Assembly: GCF_900111905.1 (NCBI RefSeq)
Contig: NZ_FOKM01000007.1
Span: 1-64,000, forward strand
Reading direction: 5' to 3'
DNA: 64,000 bases
From: Rhizobium sp. NFR07
GTDB lineage: Bacteria > Pseudomonadota > Alphaproteobacteria > Rhizobiales > Rhizobiaceae
In this document: one piece after another, positions 49,142 to 58,427 of the stretch
How positions within the stretch are numbered: position 1 is the first letter of the stretch
How the letters are laid out: every line of letters begins with the position of its first letter
The notes under the pieces: model-generated
What the model saw: only the letters and a program-made list of their open reading frames with translations
Told to the model about the DNA's origin: nothing
Database searches by the model: none
Program-made: the position numbers and the translations under genes

Positions 49142-49885
49142 TCACAGCTCCCGGTAGCGGATCGGATCGAAGAGCGAAAACAGCAGGAAGCCGAACAGGA
49201 AGCCGCCGATATGGGCGTCCCAGGCAATCTCGCCCACATCGCTGCCGATCAGCGGCAGGCCGACGGCAATCAGCACGTTACCGGCCAGCCACATCCCCGT
49301 GAACATCAGGACGGTGCGGTTGGAAAGCGCCCGGGCGATCGACAGGCGCGGATGGAGATGGCCGAAATTGCGGTCGTATCCGCCGCCCGATGGAAAGGCG
49401 AAACGGCAGGCCGCGCCCATCAGCGCAGAGACAACGCCCGAGGCGCCGATCAGCAGCGTCTCCTCGCCCCAATGGACGGCGGCATGGAAGAACGCCGATG
49501 CGGCGGCCGAGAACACCCAGAACAGAAGGTAACGGACGGTGCCGATCCGCCGCACGACAGGCGCGCCGAAAGCGGCAAGCCACAGGCCGTTGAAGGCGAT
49601 GTGCTCGACCCCGCCATGCAACAGCGAATAGGTCACCGGCGTCCACAGCCATTCATAACTCTGGTCAGCCAGCGGATAGGCGTAGCGGATCGGGGTGAAG
49701 GCGAGTTCGACTATGAAGGCCAGGCGCTGGTCGCCGGTCAGGACATATTCCTGCACGACATAAAGGCCGACGAGCAGCGCAAGGCTCGCCAAAAGGATGC
49801 CAGGCAGGTTGAAGGCAGGCGGTGAAGGACGCCTCTCCTTCTCTTCGAAAGCATCGTCGGGAGCCATGTCGGGCCTATCGTCCAT
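49142..49885 (-). CDS. Rhomboid-family intramembrane serine protease
   Basis: About 247 residues with six membrane helices. The catalytic Ser is in LIGASGVVSALMG and the His in AHIGGFLFGF, and the loop with HGGVEHIAFNGLWLAAFG is also typical. Rhomboids cleave membrane helices of other proteins. The ATG at 49885 (MDDRPDM) follows AAAGGA; the longer frame is a poor candidate. Substrates are unknown. Confidence 0.88.
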   Translation of the reverse strand: MDDRPDMAPDDAFEEKERRPSPPAFNLPGILLASLALLVGLYVVQEYVLTGDQRLAFIVELAFTPIRYAYPLADQSYEWLWTPVTYSLLHGGVEHIAFNGLWLAAFGAPVVRRIGTVRYLLFWVFSAAASAFFHAAVHWGEETLLIGASGVVSALMGAACRFAFPSGGGYDRNFGHLHPRLSIARALSNRTVLMFTGMWLAGNVLIAVGLPLIGSDVGEIAWDAHIGGFLFGFLLFSLFDPIRYREL

Positions 49886-50095
49886 GGCCATTCCTTTCTG
49901 CGCCTGTGCCCAAGCCATACAACAGCAATCCGGCAACGGCAATGCACGCCGGGAAGGCCTGACCATGCGTCGCATTCACCATTTCATGAGCTGACTTCAG
50001 CCTGTCCGCCGCAACTGGCACGATTTTCGCTAATCCTAATATATCCAAGGGGTCATAAGGGGCGATCTGGATCATAATTGAACAGGACAGACTGA

Positions 50096-50689
50096 ATGCG
50101 GACGAGAGCAACAGAAGAAATCCTTAACTATTGGAACGGCTTGAGAGGCTTGGCGCCTGCCCCGCTGCGCTCGGATCTCGATCCGTCGGCCCTGCGCCAT
50201 TTCCTGCCAAACCTGTTCATCGTGGCAGGGTCCGCGCCCGCCACCCTGTCCTTCGCTCTGGCCGGCACGCGGATCTGCGAACTGTTCGACCGCGAGCTCC
50301 GCGGTGTCGATTATCAGACGATATGGGGAGAAGATGCTGGACCGCGCCCGAAGGAAATCATCGACAACGTGCTGCTCTACGAACGGGCCGCACTTCTGGA
50401 AGTCAGACTGTCACCGGATGGTGAGGATCGCCCCTACGACCTGCTCCTGATGCCGTTGCGCACCGTCGGTCACGTGAGCGACCGGGTCCTCGGTGCGCTG
50501 ATACCGCGCGTGCCGGTGGCAACGCCGCGTCTCGTGCCCGTCGAAACGCTCTCCCTCGAAAATTGGGCCTTTGTCGAGGCCGGCGGTGCGCTGCCTCGCC
50601 TGCGTCACGGCGAGCCAGTGTCCGAATCTCCCGTCTCGCTGCTTCAGAGATTGATCGCCAACAGCCCGTTCGCGCAGGCCGGCCGGTAA
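50096..50689 (+). CDS. PAS-domain protein
   Basis: The 197-residue protein resembles the PAS_5 family (PSALRHFLPNLFIV, FALAGTRICELFDRELRG, LLMPLRTVGHVSDRVLGALI), a sensor-type module seen in rhizobia near motility and c-di-GMP genes. It has no kinase or output domain, so it may act as a stand-alone sensor or adaptor. The PilZ gene follows 97 bases later. Confidence 0.75.
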   Translation: MRTRATEEILNYWNGLRGLAPAPLRSDLDPSALRHFLPNLFIVAGSAPATLSFALAGTRICELFDRELRGVDYQTIWGEDAGPRPKEIIDNVLLYERAALLEVRLSPDGEDRPYDLLLMPLRTVGHVSDRVLGALIPRVPVATPRLVPVETLSLENWAFVEAGGALPRLRHGEPVSESPVSLLQRLIANSPFAQAGR

Positions 50690-50786
50690 CGGATGGACGC
50701 TGCATTCGGGCGTGCCCGGAAAACCATCTGTTAACTGGCCAATGATATCTCTATAGTTGAAGGTCAGACCCAGAGCAGATTGCTAA

Positions 50787-51401
50787 ATGTATTCATTTCA
50801 GCCGGCCCAGACACAACCGAGCCAGCCGATCGCTGCCCAGCAGCGATCGTTTCAGCGAGTCACGGTCAATGTCGAGGGGCGCCTGATGCTGGCAAGCCAC
50901 GAGGAATACGCCTGCTCTGCCATCGATATGTCGCCGGGTGACGTCAGGTTTACCTGCGTTGGCCGTCCGCGCGTCAACGAACGCGTCATCGCCTATCTCG
51001 ATCATCTCGGCCGCCTCGAAGGCAATGTCATCAGCCTTTCGGACGATGGTTTCGTCATGTCGGTCAACGCGACCGAGCGCAAGCGTGAGAAGCTGGCGGC
51101 CCAGCTGACCTGGATTGCCAACAAGCACGAACTCGGCCTGCCGGAAGATCGCCGTCACGACCGCCTGACGCCGCGCGACACCCTCTCCGAGCTGGAACTC
51201 GAGGACGGCACGCGCTACGCTTGCCGCATCATGGACCTTTCGCTGTCCGGCGCTGCGGTCGACCTCGAAGTGCGCCCAGCACTCGGTATGCCGGTCAGGC
51301 TCGGCAACATGCGCGGCCGCGTCGTCCGCCACTTCATGGAAGGCGTGGCGATCGAGTTCAACTCGGTCCAGTCCCGCGAAGCGCTTACGGCCTTCCTCTG
51401 A
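50787..51401 (+). CDS. Tandem PilZ-domain protein
   Basis: The 204-residue protein has two PilZ-like halves. The first holds QRSFQRVTVNVEGRLML and DMSPGDVRF; the second holds HDRLTPRDTL and DLSLSGAAVDLEV. The DxSxxG motif is intact only in the second, so c-di-GMP binding is most likely there. It probably controls cell surface or motility functions. A strong terminator follows at 51441. Confidence 0.85.
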   Translation: MYSFQPAQTQPSQPIAAQQRSFQRVTVNVEGRLMLASHEEYACSAIDMSPGDVRFTCVGRPRVNERVIAYLDHLGRLEGNVISLSDDGFVMSVNATERKREKLAAQLTWIANKHELGLPEDRRHDRLTPRDTLSELELEDGTRYACRIMDLSLSGAAVDLEVRPALGMPVRLGNMRGRVVRHFMEGVAIEFNSVQSREALTAFL

Positions 51402-51440
51402 GCAGCCAGGCTGCGCCTTAATATCCGGCTTTAACGATTA

Positions 51441-51488
51441 AACGCCTCTTCCTCTGTCCGTTTGCGGCACACCGGAAGAGGCGTTTTC
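51441..51488 (+). terminator. Intrinsic terminator after the PilZ gene
   Basis: AACGCCTCTTCC at 51441-51452 pairs exactly with GGAAGAGGCGTT at 51474-51485, followed by TTC. The 21-base loop carries a small CCG/CGG stem. Confidence 0.8.
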
Positions 51489-51716
51489 GTATCTGGTTGT
51501 CCGAAAATCGGACCCTTTCGAAAAAAATGTGCCTTTTCGGGATTTTTTTTGAGCGCGTTTTCCGCGCAATTCAGGTCCCTTGGCGGCTCGATTTCCCGCA
51601 GGGCTCCGACCCTTCCGCCGTTCCCGCGCCCACCTGACATGCCTCCGGCCTCGTCTTCGGCCGTCTCAACGTCACCCGAGAATGCCGGATTCCCAATGGC
51701 TTGCGGTCCGACGGAT

Positions 51717-51776
51717 CGAATTTGATTAGCATTTGAATCAAATTTATCGCGAATTTGATCGGCATTTGAATCAAAT
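51717..51776. repeat. Two tandem 27-bp dyad units at 33-bp spacing
   Basis: CGAATTTGAT, a three-base variable gap, C, then ATTTGAATCAAAT occurs at 51717-51743 and again at 51750-51776. The units differ only in two bases of the gap. Each contains ATTTGAT and ATCAAAT inverted halves, so each unit is a dyad. A partial third copy starts at 51794. The array lies 130-190 bases before the LapG-like gene. Confidence 0.7.
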
Positions 51777-51905
51777 ATGCCGCGTGTTTTATGCGAATTT
51801 GTCTCAAGTTCGATTACAATAAGCGATTGATTTTATGACGCTATTTTCCGCTCTGGAAAATGCCGTCTGGCACTGTCCTCCCAACGAACGGGGAGACAGC
51901 AGATC

Positions 51906-52514
51906 ATGCTTCCGAAGACACTGGTACGGGTAGTTCTGACAGCAGCCATCGCACTTGCAGCAGCAGCGCCTTCCCTGGCGATGCCGTCCGGCGCCATGCG
52001 GATCATCGGCAAGGCAAACCCGCCGATCGGTCACTACGAATTCTGCCAGACCTATGCCAGCGAGTGCCAGCCGCTGGGCCGCGATGCGGGCCCGGCCAAG
52101 CTGACGGAAGACAAGTGGAAGACGCTTCTCGACGTCAACTACACCGTCAACACCTCGATCACACCGATGACCGATCAGGAAATCTACGGCGTCGAAGAAC
52201 GCTGGGCCTACCCGCGCACCGTCGGCGACTGCGAGGACTTCGTTCTTCTGAAGCGCAAGATGCTGATGGCCAAGGGTTTCGATGCGTCGGCCCTGCTGAT
52301 CACCGTCGTGCTACAGCCGAGCGGCGAAGGTCATGCCGTCCTGACCGTGCGCACCGATCGCGGCGACTACATTCTCGACAACATGCGCAACAAGGTCATG
52401 ATCTGGACGGATACCGAATACACCTACCTCAAGCGCCAGGACTCGAGCGATCCGTCGCGCTGGGTGAAGCTCCAGGACGGCCGCGCAGTCGCCGTCGGCA
52501 GCGTAAGCCAGTAA
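51906..52514 (+). CDS. Transglutaminase-like cysteine peptidase (LapG family)
   Basis: The 202-residue protein has a signal peptide (about residues 1-25, AAAAPSLA) and the bacterial transglutaminase-like cysteine proteinase fold: Cys in VGDCEDFVLLKRKML, His in GEGHAVLTVRT and Asp in YILDNMRNKV. LapG of Pseudomonas cleaves large adhesins under c-di-GMP control through LapD. No LapD or adhesin gene is in the window. Regulation could involve the repeat array upstream. Confidence 0.85.
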   Translation: MLPKTLVRVVLTAAIALAAAAPSLAMPSGAMRIIGKANPPIGHYEFCQTYASECQPLGRDAGPAKLTEDKWKTLLDVNYTVNTSITPMTDQEIYGVEERWAYPRTVGDCEDFVLLKRKMLMAKGFDASALLITVVLQPSGEGHAVLTVRTDRGDYILDNMRNKVMIWTDTEYTYLKRQDSSDPSRWVKLQDGRAVAVGSVSQ

Positions 52515-52569
52515 ACAGCTTCAAGGCCGGGCAAGCGCCCGGCCCATCCCAAGCGTCATGTCCGTTCCA

Positions 52570-52598
52570 CGCCGGGGCCGATCACATCGGCTCCGGCG
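52570..52598. other. 13-bp hairpin in intergenic region
   Basis: CGCCGGGGCCGAT at 52570-52582 pairs with ATCGGCTCCGGCG at 52586-52598, with one G-T pair and a three-base loop. No T-run follows. It lies between the LapG-like gene and the next gene and could be a processing or terminator-type structure. Confidence 0.5.
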
Positions 52599-52722
52599 TT
52601 ACGCGTTGAGGGTCTTTACGATGCGTTAACGCTGTCGGGTGGAGTATCGCAAGCGAAAGCGACTGGGCCCCGGTATCCTGTTTCGGTCCCCCGCATGAGT
52701 GCTGAAGGACACAGGATATATT

Positions 52723-53487
52723 ATGTCGAACCGGACATCCGCGCCCGTCGAGGACGAACTTCCGCTTATCTCCGAACGATTCCTTTTCCGGCTTGCGATC
52801 GTCGTGGCCTTTCTGGTCGCCGCCACTGTCGCGATCAGTGTCGGCGGCCACTGGCTCGGGCAGCGGATCGCGCTCGGCGGCCATTCCGAGAGCCGGGACG
52901 TCATGACGGTCTCGATCGGCGAGGATACGCTGCGTGCGCCCGCCAACATGATCCGTTTCGCCGACCAGCGCAGGTCCGGCGTTGCGGAGCGCCTCGATGT
53001 CTACCTGACCTGGCCAGGCCTCGAAGGGTATAGCGAGGCGCTGCGCAAGAGCTTCGACACGGTCGAGCGGCCGGATCTGCTGATCTTCCTGCAATTGTCG
53101 CAAAGCACGATGTCGAAGGAAATGTCGGGGCGACTCGAGCCGGTCTACGCGCAGCTTTTCGACGGAGCACCCGAGCCATATGCCAACGGGTTGATGCTGC
53201 ACCACTTGCGCGCCGACAGCGGCTATGGCGAGGAAGTCGTCCTGACCGCCAACCGACCCGGTAGCGCACTCCCCTATGTGGTTCGCTGCCTGATTCCTGC
53301 CCCGGGCGGAAAGGCGACCGGCGCCGACTGCCAGCGTGACATACACATCGGAAACGACCTGACGGTGCTTTATCGATTCTCCAGCGCCCTTCTGAAGGAC
53401 TGGGACCATATTGATGCCGCAGTTGGCTCATTTGTCCGATCCAGGCTGGTACAGCCGGATGGCACATCCGCCGCCGGGATGAACTGA
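52723..53487 (+). CDS. Membrane-anchored protein of unknown function
   Basis: The protein has about 254 residues: a short cytoplasmic start, one membrane helix (about 24-46) and a periplasmic domain with no familiar motif beyond a Cys pair (RCLIPAP, ADCQRD). It looks like a conserved rhizobial family, but I know no function. The ATG at 52723 has AGGA upstream, while an upstream GTG would add eight residues. Confidence 0.6.
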   Translation: MSNRTSAPVEDELPLISERFLFRLAIVVAFLVAATVAISVGGHWLGQRIALGGHSESRDVMTVSIGEDTLRAPANMIRFADQRRSGVAERLDVYLTWPGLEGYSEALRKSFDTVERPDLLIFLQLSQSTMSKEMSGRLEPVYAQLFDGAPEPYANGLMLHHLRADSGYGEEVVLTANRPGSALPYVVRCLIPAPGGKATGADCQRDIHIGNDLTVLYRFSSALLKDWDHIDAAVGSFVRSRLVQPDGTSAAGMN

Positions 53488-53603
53488 GAAAACGAACTAA
53501 AATGCGTCAGATCGAAGAAACCAGCAGTTCATCATAAACCACTTGGTAACGCTGATCTCCTACATTGACCGACAGCGGTCTGGCGGGGGCGCGTCCGGAT
53601 CTG

Positions 53604-55136
53604 ATGAGAATGATTAAAGCGATGAGTGCGGCAGTGTTGAAAACCATGTTCTCCGCATCCTCTCCCAAGGGTGCAGCGAAGGCAAAGCGTCTCGGATATT
53701 TCTTCGTCTTGGCAATGGCCCTGTCTGCTCTGGCGCAGACTGCGGAAGCTGAAGCGGCTCCGAAATATGCGGGTATTGTTGTGGATGCGAAATCGGGCAA
53801 GGTCCTGTACGGCGAAGATCCGGATGGCCTGCGTTACCCGGCGTCGCTGACCAAGATGATGACCCTGTATTTGACGTTCGAGGCTCTCGAATCCGGGCGC
53901 ATCAGTCTCGACTCGAAGGTTCCGGTTTCGGCCAATGCCGCCAAGGAGCCGCCGTCCAAGCTCGGCGTTCGCGCCGGCGGCAGCGTAACCGTCGATCAGG
54001 CGATTCGCGCTCTTGTGACCCGCTCGGCAAACGACATCGCGACCGCTCTCGGCGAATATGTCGGCGGTTCGGAAACCCGCTTCGCTCAGCTGATGACGAG
54101 CAAGGCCCGTGCACTGGGCATGACCCGCACGACTTATCGCAACGCCCACGGCCTGCCCAATACGGCGCAGATGACGACTGCCCGCGACCAGGCTCGTCTC
54201 GGAATCGCGCTTCGGCAGCACTTCCCGCAGTATTATCCCTATTTCGGTATCCGTTCTTTCCAGTTCGGCAAGCAGGTTATCGGCAACCACAACCGTCTCG
54301 TCGGCAACGTCAAGGGCGTCGACGGCATCAAGACCGGTTACACCCGCGCTGCAGGCAGCAACCTTGCGACCTCCGCGGAACTCGACGGTCGTTCGATCGT
54401 CGCCGTTGTTCTCGGCGGCCGCTCCAGCGCTGCCCGCGATGCGACGATGCGCAAGCTGGTTGCCGAATATCTGCCGAAGGCTACCCGTGGCGGTCGTTCC
54501 AACCTGATTGCCCAGACGGCTCCGGCTGCAGTCGCTACCCCGGTTGCGCGTACCCCGGCCGTTTCCGCCCAGGCATCCGAAGGCCGCCAGGTGGCTGCAT
54601 TCGATCTGCCCGACAGCGGTCCGCTTCCGGATGCTCGCTACACCCAGCGCCAGGCTCCGGCTGCAGTCGAGACCGCATCGGCCTCCGCCTATGCCGGCCA
54701 GTCCTCGCAGAGCCGGTCCGTCGACCAGGCCATGAGTGCTGCCATGTCTCCGCCGGCAGCCATTCCGTCGCCGGCACCCGAATACATGCCGAAGCGCGAG
54801 CAGGCTTCCCTGAAGCGTGATCTGCCCGAGGCTTCGGTCGATGAAGTCACCACGGCTTCCACCCGCGCGGCTGCCAAGTCAGTGGCCATGTCCGGCTGGG
54901 TCATCCAGATTGGCGTCTCTCCGAGCGAGAAGATGGCCAATGATCTCCTGCAGAGTGCGCAGGATAAAGGCGGCAAGGTATTGCGTTCCGCCAAACCTTT
55001 CACGGTCGCCTTCGAGAATGGCGGCCAGCAGATCTACCGCGCCCGGTTCGGTGGCTTCGGCGACCAGAAGGATGCGGTGAATGCCTGCAATGCTTTGAAG
55101 AAGAAGGGCGTAGGCTGCTGGGCATCCCTGCAGTAA
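53604..55136 (+). CDS. D-alanyl-D-alanine carboxypeptidase with SPOR domain
   Basis: About 510 residues. A membrane-targeting helix near 30-50 precedes the S11 peptidase domain with SLTK, SAN (in TRSANDIATAL) and KTG (in DGIKTGYT) all intact. A long Ala/Pro-rich linker follows, and the last 80 residues form a SPOR domain (WVIQIGVSPSEKMAND to the end), which binds denuded glycan at division sites. It trims peptidoglycan stem peptides. It is the functional counterpart to the altered homologue at 6007-7176. Confidence 0.92.
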   Translation: MRMIKAMSAAVLKTMFSASSPKGAAKAKRLGYFFVLAMALSALAQTAEAEAAPKYAGIVVDAKSGKVLYGEDPDGLRYPASLTKMMTLYLTFEALESGRISLDSKVPVSANAAKEPPSKLGVRAGGSVTVDQAIRALVTRSANDIATALGEYVGGSETRFAQLMTSKARALGMTRTTYRNAHGLPNTAQMTTARDQARLGIALRQHFPQYYPYFGIRSFQFGKQVIGNHNRLVGNVKGVDGIKTGYTRAAGSNLATSAELDGRSIVAVVLGGRSSAARDATMRKLVAEYLPKATRGGRSNLIAQTAPAAVATPVARTPAVSAQASEGRQVAAFDLPDSGPLPDARYTQRQAPAAVETASASAYAGQSSQSRSVDQAMSAAMSPPAAIPSPAPEYMPKREQASLKRDLPEASVDEVTTASTRAAAKSVAMSGWVIQIGVSPSEKMANDLLQSAQDKGGKVLRSAKPFTVAFENGGQQIYRARFGGFGDQKDAVNACNALKKKGVGCWASLQ

Positions 55137-55140
55137 CGGC

Positions 55141-55158
55141 GGCGGGCGAAAGCCCGCC
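55141..55158 (+). terminator. Hairpin with GAAA tetraloop after the carboxypeptidase
   Basis: GGCGGGC pairs with GCCCGCC around GAAA, starting five bases after the stop codon region. TGTCTC follows, which is a weak U-tract. Confidence 0.5.
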
Positions 55159-55226
55159 TGTCTCACCGCCGGGCCGGTGACGGTCCGGAGAAATCTCGAG
55201 TTTGTAATGTGTAAACGGGGTTTCCT

Positions 55227-55502
55227 ATGGGAATGAATGAAAACAGCATCGACTTTGGATCGGTGCAGATGTCGCGGGCACGGGGCGTAGCGCTCAATCC
55301 GCTTCATGAGGTGGCCATGCGGCTTGCCGGCCTCGGCCTCAATCGGTCGAAGGAAAAGACCAAGGACCTGGTCTCCATGCTGCTCAGCCACGGCGCGCGC
55401 GCCTGGCGTCATGGGCAGCCGGTGGCCGGTATCCACCTCCACGTTGCCGCCCATTCCGGGCGTGCACCGGTCAGGATGACGCTGCCGAAGGCGGCTGAGT
55501 AA
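55227..55502 (+). CDS. Conserved hypothetical protein, 91 residues
   Basis: The small protein is basic, with NPLHEVAMRLAGLGLNRSKEKTKDLVSMLLSHGARAW in the middle, and no membrane segments. A weak GGGG ribosome site precedes the ATG. The stop touches the stop of the convergent DUF1489 gene (55503). Function is unknown. Confidence 0.5.
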   Translation: MGMNENSIDFGSVQMSRARGVALNPLHEVAMRLAGLGLNRSKEKTKDLVSMLLSHGARAWRHGQPVAGIHLHVAAHSGRAPVRMTLPKAAE

Positions 55503-55940
55503 TCAGAGAAGGCCGAGATCGGCCAGTTCGCGGCGCAGGTCTTCGGGCAGCGCCGCGACATCCTCGCCAAGGGCTCCGAGATCCCGTGGCACTTCCTCGT
55601 CCTTCAGATAACGCCAGCCCTGGAACGGTCGCTTCGGCTGCGAAGCGGTCTCTATGACTTCGGGCCCAAGCACCAGCTCGCAACGCTGGATGCCGTCGCC
55701 GCCCGTGAAGGTCCGGATATCCAGAAGCTTCTGGCGCGCTGCGACCTGTCCCTTGATCACCCAATAGAGCGAGCCGTTGTCGAGCAGCTCGTCGATGCGT
55801 TTCGGCACCATGCGGGTCGTATGGATGCTGTGCGGTTCAAGGCCGGCGGCCATCGCGGTGAGCGATCGTTCGGCCACCCAGTCCCGGAGGTCCTGGATGC
55901 TGTCTGCGCCGACGCAGAGCTTGATCAGATGAAGAGCCAT
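55503..55940 (-). CDS. DUF1489 protein
   Basis: The 145-residue protein matches DUF1489 (MALHLIKLCVGADSI, KGQVAARQKLLDI, and GWRYLKDEEVPRDL), found across alphaproteobacteria and without known function. The start at 55940 fits the family; the longer frame does not. It may share a promoter region with sdaA, which lies upstream on the same strand. Confidence 0.88.
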   Translation of the reverse strand: MALHLIKLCVGADSIQDLRDWVAERSLTAMAAGLEPHSIHTTRMVPKRIDELLDNGSLYWVIKGQVAARQKLLDIRTFTGGDGIQRCELVLGPEVIETASQPKRPFQGWRYLKDEEVPRDLGALGEDVAALPEDLRRELADLGLL

Positions 55941-56013
55941 GGCTTTGCTTGAAGACCCGCAGGCCGCATGCGTCAAGTGCCGATAAACGGCCTGTCCACA
56001 GTGACGAGGCCGA

Positions 56014-57414
56014 TCAGCACTCCACGACATTGACGGCAAGCCCGCCGGTCGAGGTTTCCTTGTATTTCTCGCTCATGTCGTTGCCGGTCTGGCGCATGGT
56101 CTCGATGCAGGCGTCGAGCGGCACGAAATGGGTGCCGTCACCCTTGATGGCAAGCGATGCGGCGGTGACCGCCTTCACCGCGCCGAGCGCGTTGCGCTCG
56201 ATGCAGGGGACCTGGACGAGACCGGCGATCGGATCGCAGGTCATGCCGAGATGGTGTTCGAGCGCGATTTCCGCGGCGTTTTCGATCTGCTCCGGCGAGC
56301 CGCCCATGACGGCCGCCAAGCCTGCCGCAGCCATGGCCGCAGCGGAGCCGACTTCGCCCTGACAGCCGACCTCGGCGCCGGAGATCGAGGCATTGTGCTT
56401 GATGATGCCGCCGACGGCAGCGGCGGTCAGCAGGAAGTCGTGGATGTCCGCGCGCGTCGCATCCTCATGGAAATGCAGGAAATATTTGAGCGTTGCCGGA
56501 ATGACGCCGGCAGCGCCGTTGGTGGGTGCCGTTACGACCCGTCCGCCGCCCGCATTCTCCTCGTTGACCGCCATGGCGTAGACACTGAGCCAGTCGTTGG
56601 CGAGAAGCGGATTGTGGCGGTTGCTGCGCCATTCCTCGTTCAGCCGGTCATGGATGGCGCGGGCGCGGCGCTTGACCTTCAGCCCGCCCGGCATGATGCC
56701 GTCGACCTTCAGTCCGCGATCGATACAGCCGCTCATCGCGCCCCAGATCGAATCGAGCCCGTCTTCTAGCTTCTGCTCGCTCATCCGGGTCAGTTCGTTG
56801 GCGCGTTTCATCTGGGCTATGCTGAGGCCTGCGCCATGGGACATATCGAGCATCTGCTTCGCGCTGGCGAAGGGATAGGGCACCCGCTCCCCGCCGCCGG
56901 CATCCTTGCTGGCCCGCATGGCGGCAAGCTCGGTATCGGTGACGACGAAGCCGCCGCCGATCGAATAATAGACCCGCTTCAGAAGCAGCCGGCCGTCGCG
57001 GTCGAGCGCGGAAAAGCTCATGCCGTTGGCATGGCCGGGCAGCGGCTGCTTTTTATCGAATATGAGATCGGTCTTCGGCTGGAAGAAATAGGAAGGATGA
57101 CCGGGCGGCGTGACACGGCCGGTGCGCTCGACCTCATCGATGATCTCGTCCATCCGGTCGGGATCGACTGTGTTCGGCGCTTCGCCCATCAGGCCGAGGA
57201 TCACCGCCCTTCCCGTGCCGTGGCCGATACCGGTGAAGGCGAGCGATCCGTGCAGCGAGGCCTGCAGGCCAGCCACATGGGTGCCGGCCGGACGCGGCCA
57301 TTCGTCGGAGAGGATGAGATCGAGGAAGCGGTTCGCGGCCGACATCGGCCCCATCGTGTGGGAGCTGGACGGACCGATGCCGATCTTGAAGACGTCGAAG
57401 ACGGAAAGAAACAT
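56014..57414 (-). CDS. sdaA: L-serine dehydratase
   Basis: The 466-residue enzyme converts L-serine to pyruvate and ammonia with a [4Fe-4S] cluster. [21 protein letters not shown] is the standard N-terminus and shows the start at 57414 is right. The cluster cysteines are in the C-terminal alpha part ([39 protein letters not shown]). It is the single-chain form. No glyA or other serine genes are nearby. Confidence 0.96.
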   Translation of the reverse strand: MFLSVFDVFKIGIGPSSSHTMGPMSAANRFLDLILSDEWPRPAGTHVAGLQASLHGSLAFTGIGHGTGRAVILGLMGEAPNTVDPDRMDEIIDEVERTGRVTPPGHPSYFFQPKTDLIFDKKQPLPGHANGMSFSALDRDGRLLLKRVYYSIGGGFVVTDTELAAMRASKDAGGGERVPYPFASAKQMLDMSHGAGLSIAQMKRANELTRMSEQKLEDGLDSIWGAMSGCIDRGLKVDGIMPGGLKVKRRARAIHDRLNEEWRSNRHNPLLANDWLSVYAMAVNEENAGGGRVVTAPTNGAAGVIPATLKYFLHFHEDATRADIHDFLLTAAAVGGIIKHNASISGAEVGCQGEVGSAAAMAAAGLAAVMGGSPEQIENAAEIALEHHLGMTCDPIAGLVQVPCIERNALGAVKAVTAASLAIKGDGTHFVPLDACIETMRQTGNDMSEKYKETSTGGLAVNVVEC

Positions 57415-57693
57415 GGGGCTTGTGTCCAGAATGCCGGTGGCCGGAAGGCCGATCGAATTGATGTAACCTATGCCAAGTGAGCGTGGCGTCATGGTGGCGG
57501 GCCGACACGGCCTTTGATGCAAACGACATGAAGCGCAGCTAGCCTATGCGTCGTTGCAGGCGGATATTCAAGACCACAAATCTTCCAGTGCCGGTTGTCA
57601 CCTCGAGGGCTGCGCCTAGCTCTAGCCTTGCCCCTTGCCGTCAAAGCGGAAACCGCGCAAGACGGAAAGCCTTTCGAATCTGGTGGAGGACAC

Positions 57694-58392
57694 ATGACCG
57701 TTGCCGACTATGTTGCCTTTGCAGTTTTCGTGATTGCCTGGGTGACCTATTCCTGGCTGACAGCCGGCTCCGGAGCGCGCTTCTTCCCGCGACTGAGCCT
57801 CAACCGCGCCATGGCCGAGAGGCGCAAGCACTGGATCTACAATTCGCTGCGCCGCGACCTCAAGATGATCGACACCCAGATCCTGGCCGGCCTGCAGAAC
57901 GGTACCGCCTTCTTCGCCTCCACCTCGATCTTCGCCATCGGCGGCTGTTTCGCCCTGCTCGGCGCCACGGAACAGGTCGAGGCCGTCTTCCGTGACCTCG
58001 CCTTCGTCGCCTATGCCGGTCGCACCGCCTTCGAACTCAAGGTCGTCGGCCTGACCTTCCTGTTCGGCTATGCCTTCTTCAAGTTCGGCTGGTCCTACCG
58101 ACTGTTCAACTACTGCACCATCCTGTTCGGTGCGCTGCCGATGATGCACGACACCAATGCCGATCGGGCAGCCGCCGAGGCCGCCGCCGACCAGGTGGTG
58201 CGAATGAATGCAATCGCCGCCAGCCATTTCAATTCCGGTCTGAGAGCGCTGTTCCTGTCGGTCGGCTATCTGGGCTGGTTCGTCGGGCCCTATATGTTCA
58301 TGGGCATGACGATCTTCATCATCGTGGTCCTGACCCGCCGTCAGTATTTTTCCGAGGCGCGGCTGGCGATCATGGAAGCCAACAAGCACTAA
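57694..58392 (+). CDS. DUF599 membrane protein
   Basis: The 232-residue protein has about five membrane helices and the DUF599 signature (RRDLKMIDTQILAGLQNGTAFFASTSIFAIGG). Function is unknown. The start at 57694 follows the conserved MTVADYVAF. The next gene follows 35 bases later. Confidence 0.85.
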   Translation: MTVADYVAFAVFVIAWVTYSWLTAGSGARFFPRLSLNRAMAERRKHWIYNSLRRDLKMIDTQILAGLQNGTAFFASTSIFAIGGCFALLGATEQVEAVFRDLAFVAYAGRTAFELKVVGLTFLFGYAFFKFGWSYRLFNYCTILFGALPMMHDTNADRAAAEAAADQVVRMNAIAASHFNSGLRALFLSVGYLGWFVGPYMFMGMTIFIIVVLTRRQYFSEARLAIMEANKH

Positions 58393-58427
58393 CCCTGCGG
58401 TCCCCAAGCGAATATCCAAGGCAGTCC

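Larger units (their letters stand above)
51402..51905. other. Noncoding region with terminator and tandem dyads
   Basis: This 504-base gap separates the PilZ gene from the LapG-like gene. It carries the PilZ terminator and an A/T-rich block with the 33-bp tandem repeat at 51717-51776. Frames on either strand here lack ribosome sites, and one minus-strand frame merely translates the repeats. Confidence 0.5.

Noticed and set aside
51571..51807. 78-residue minus-strand frame with repeated IQM-IKF units
   Set aside because: The repeated residues only reflect translation of the 33-bp tandem repeats. No ribosome site or homologue.
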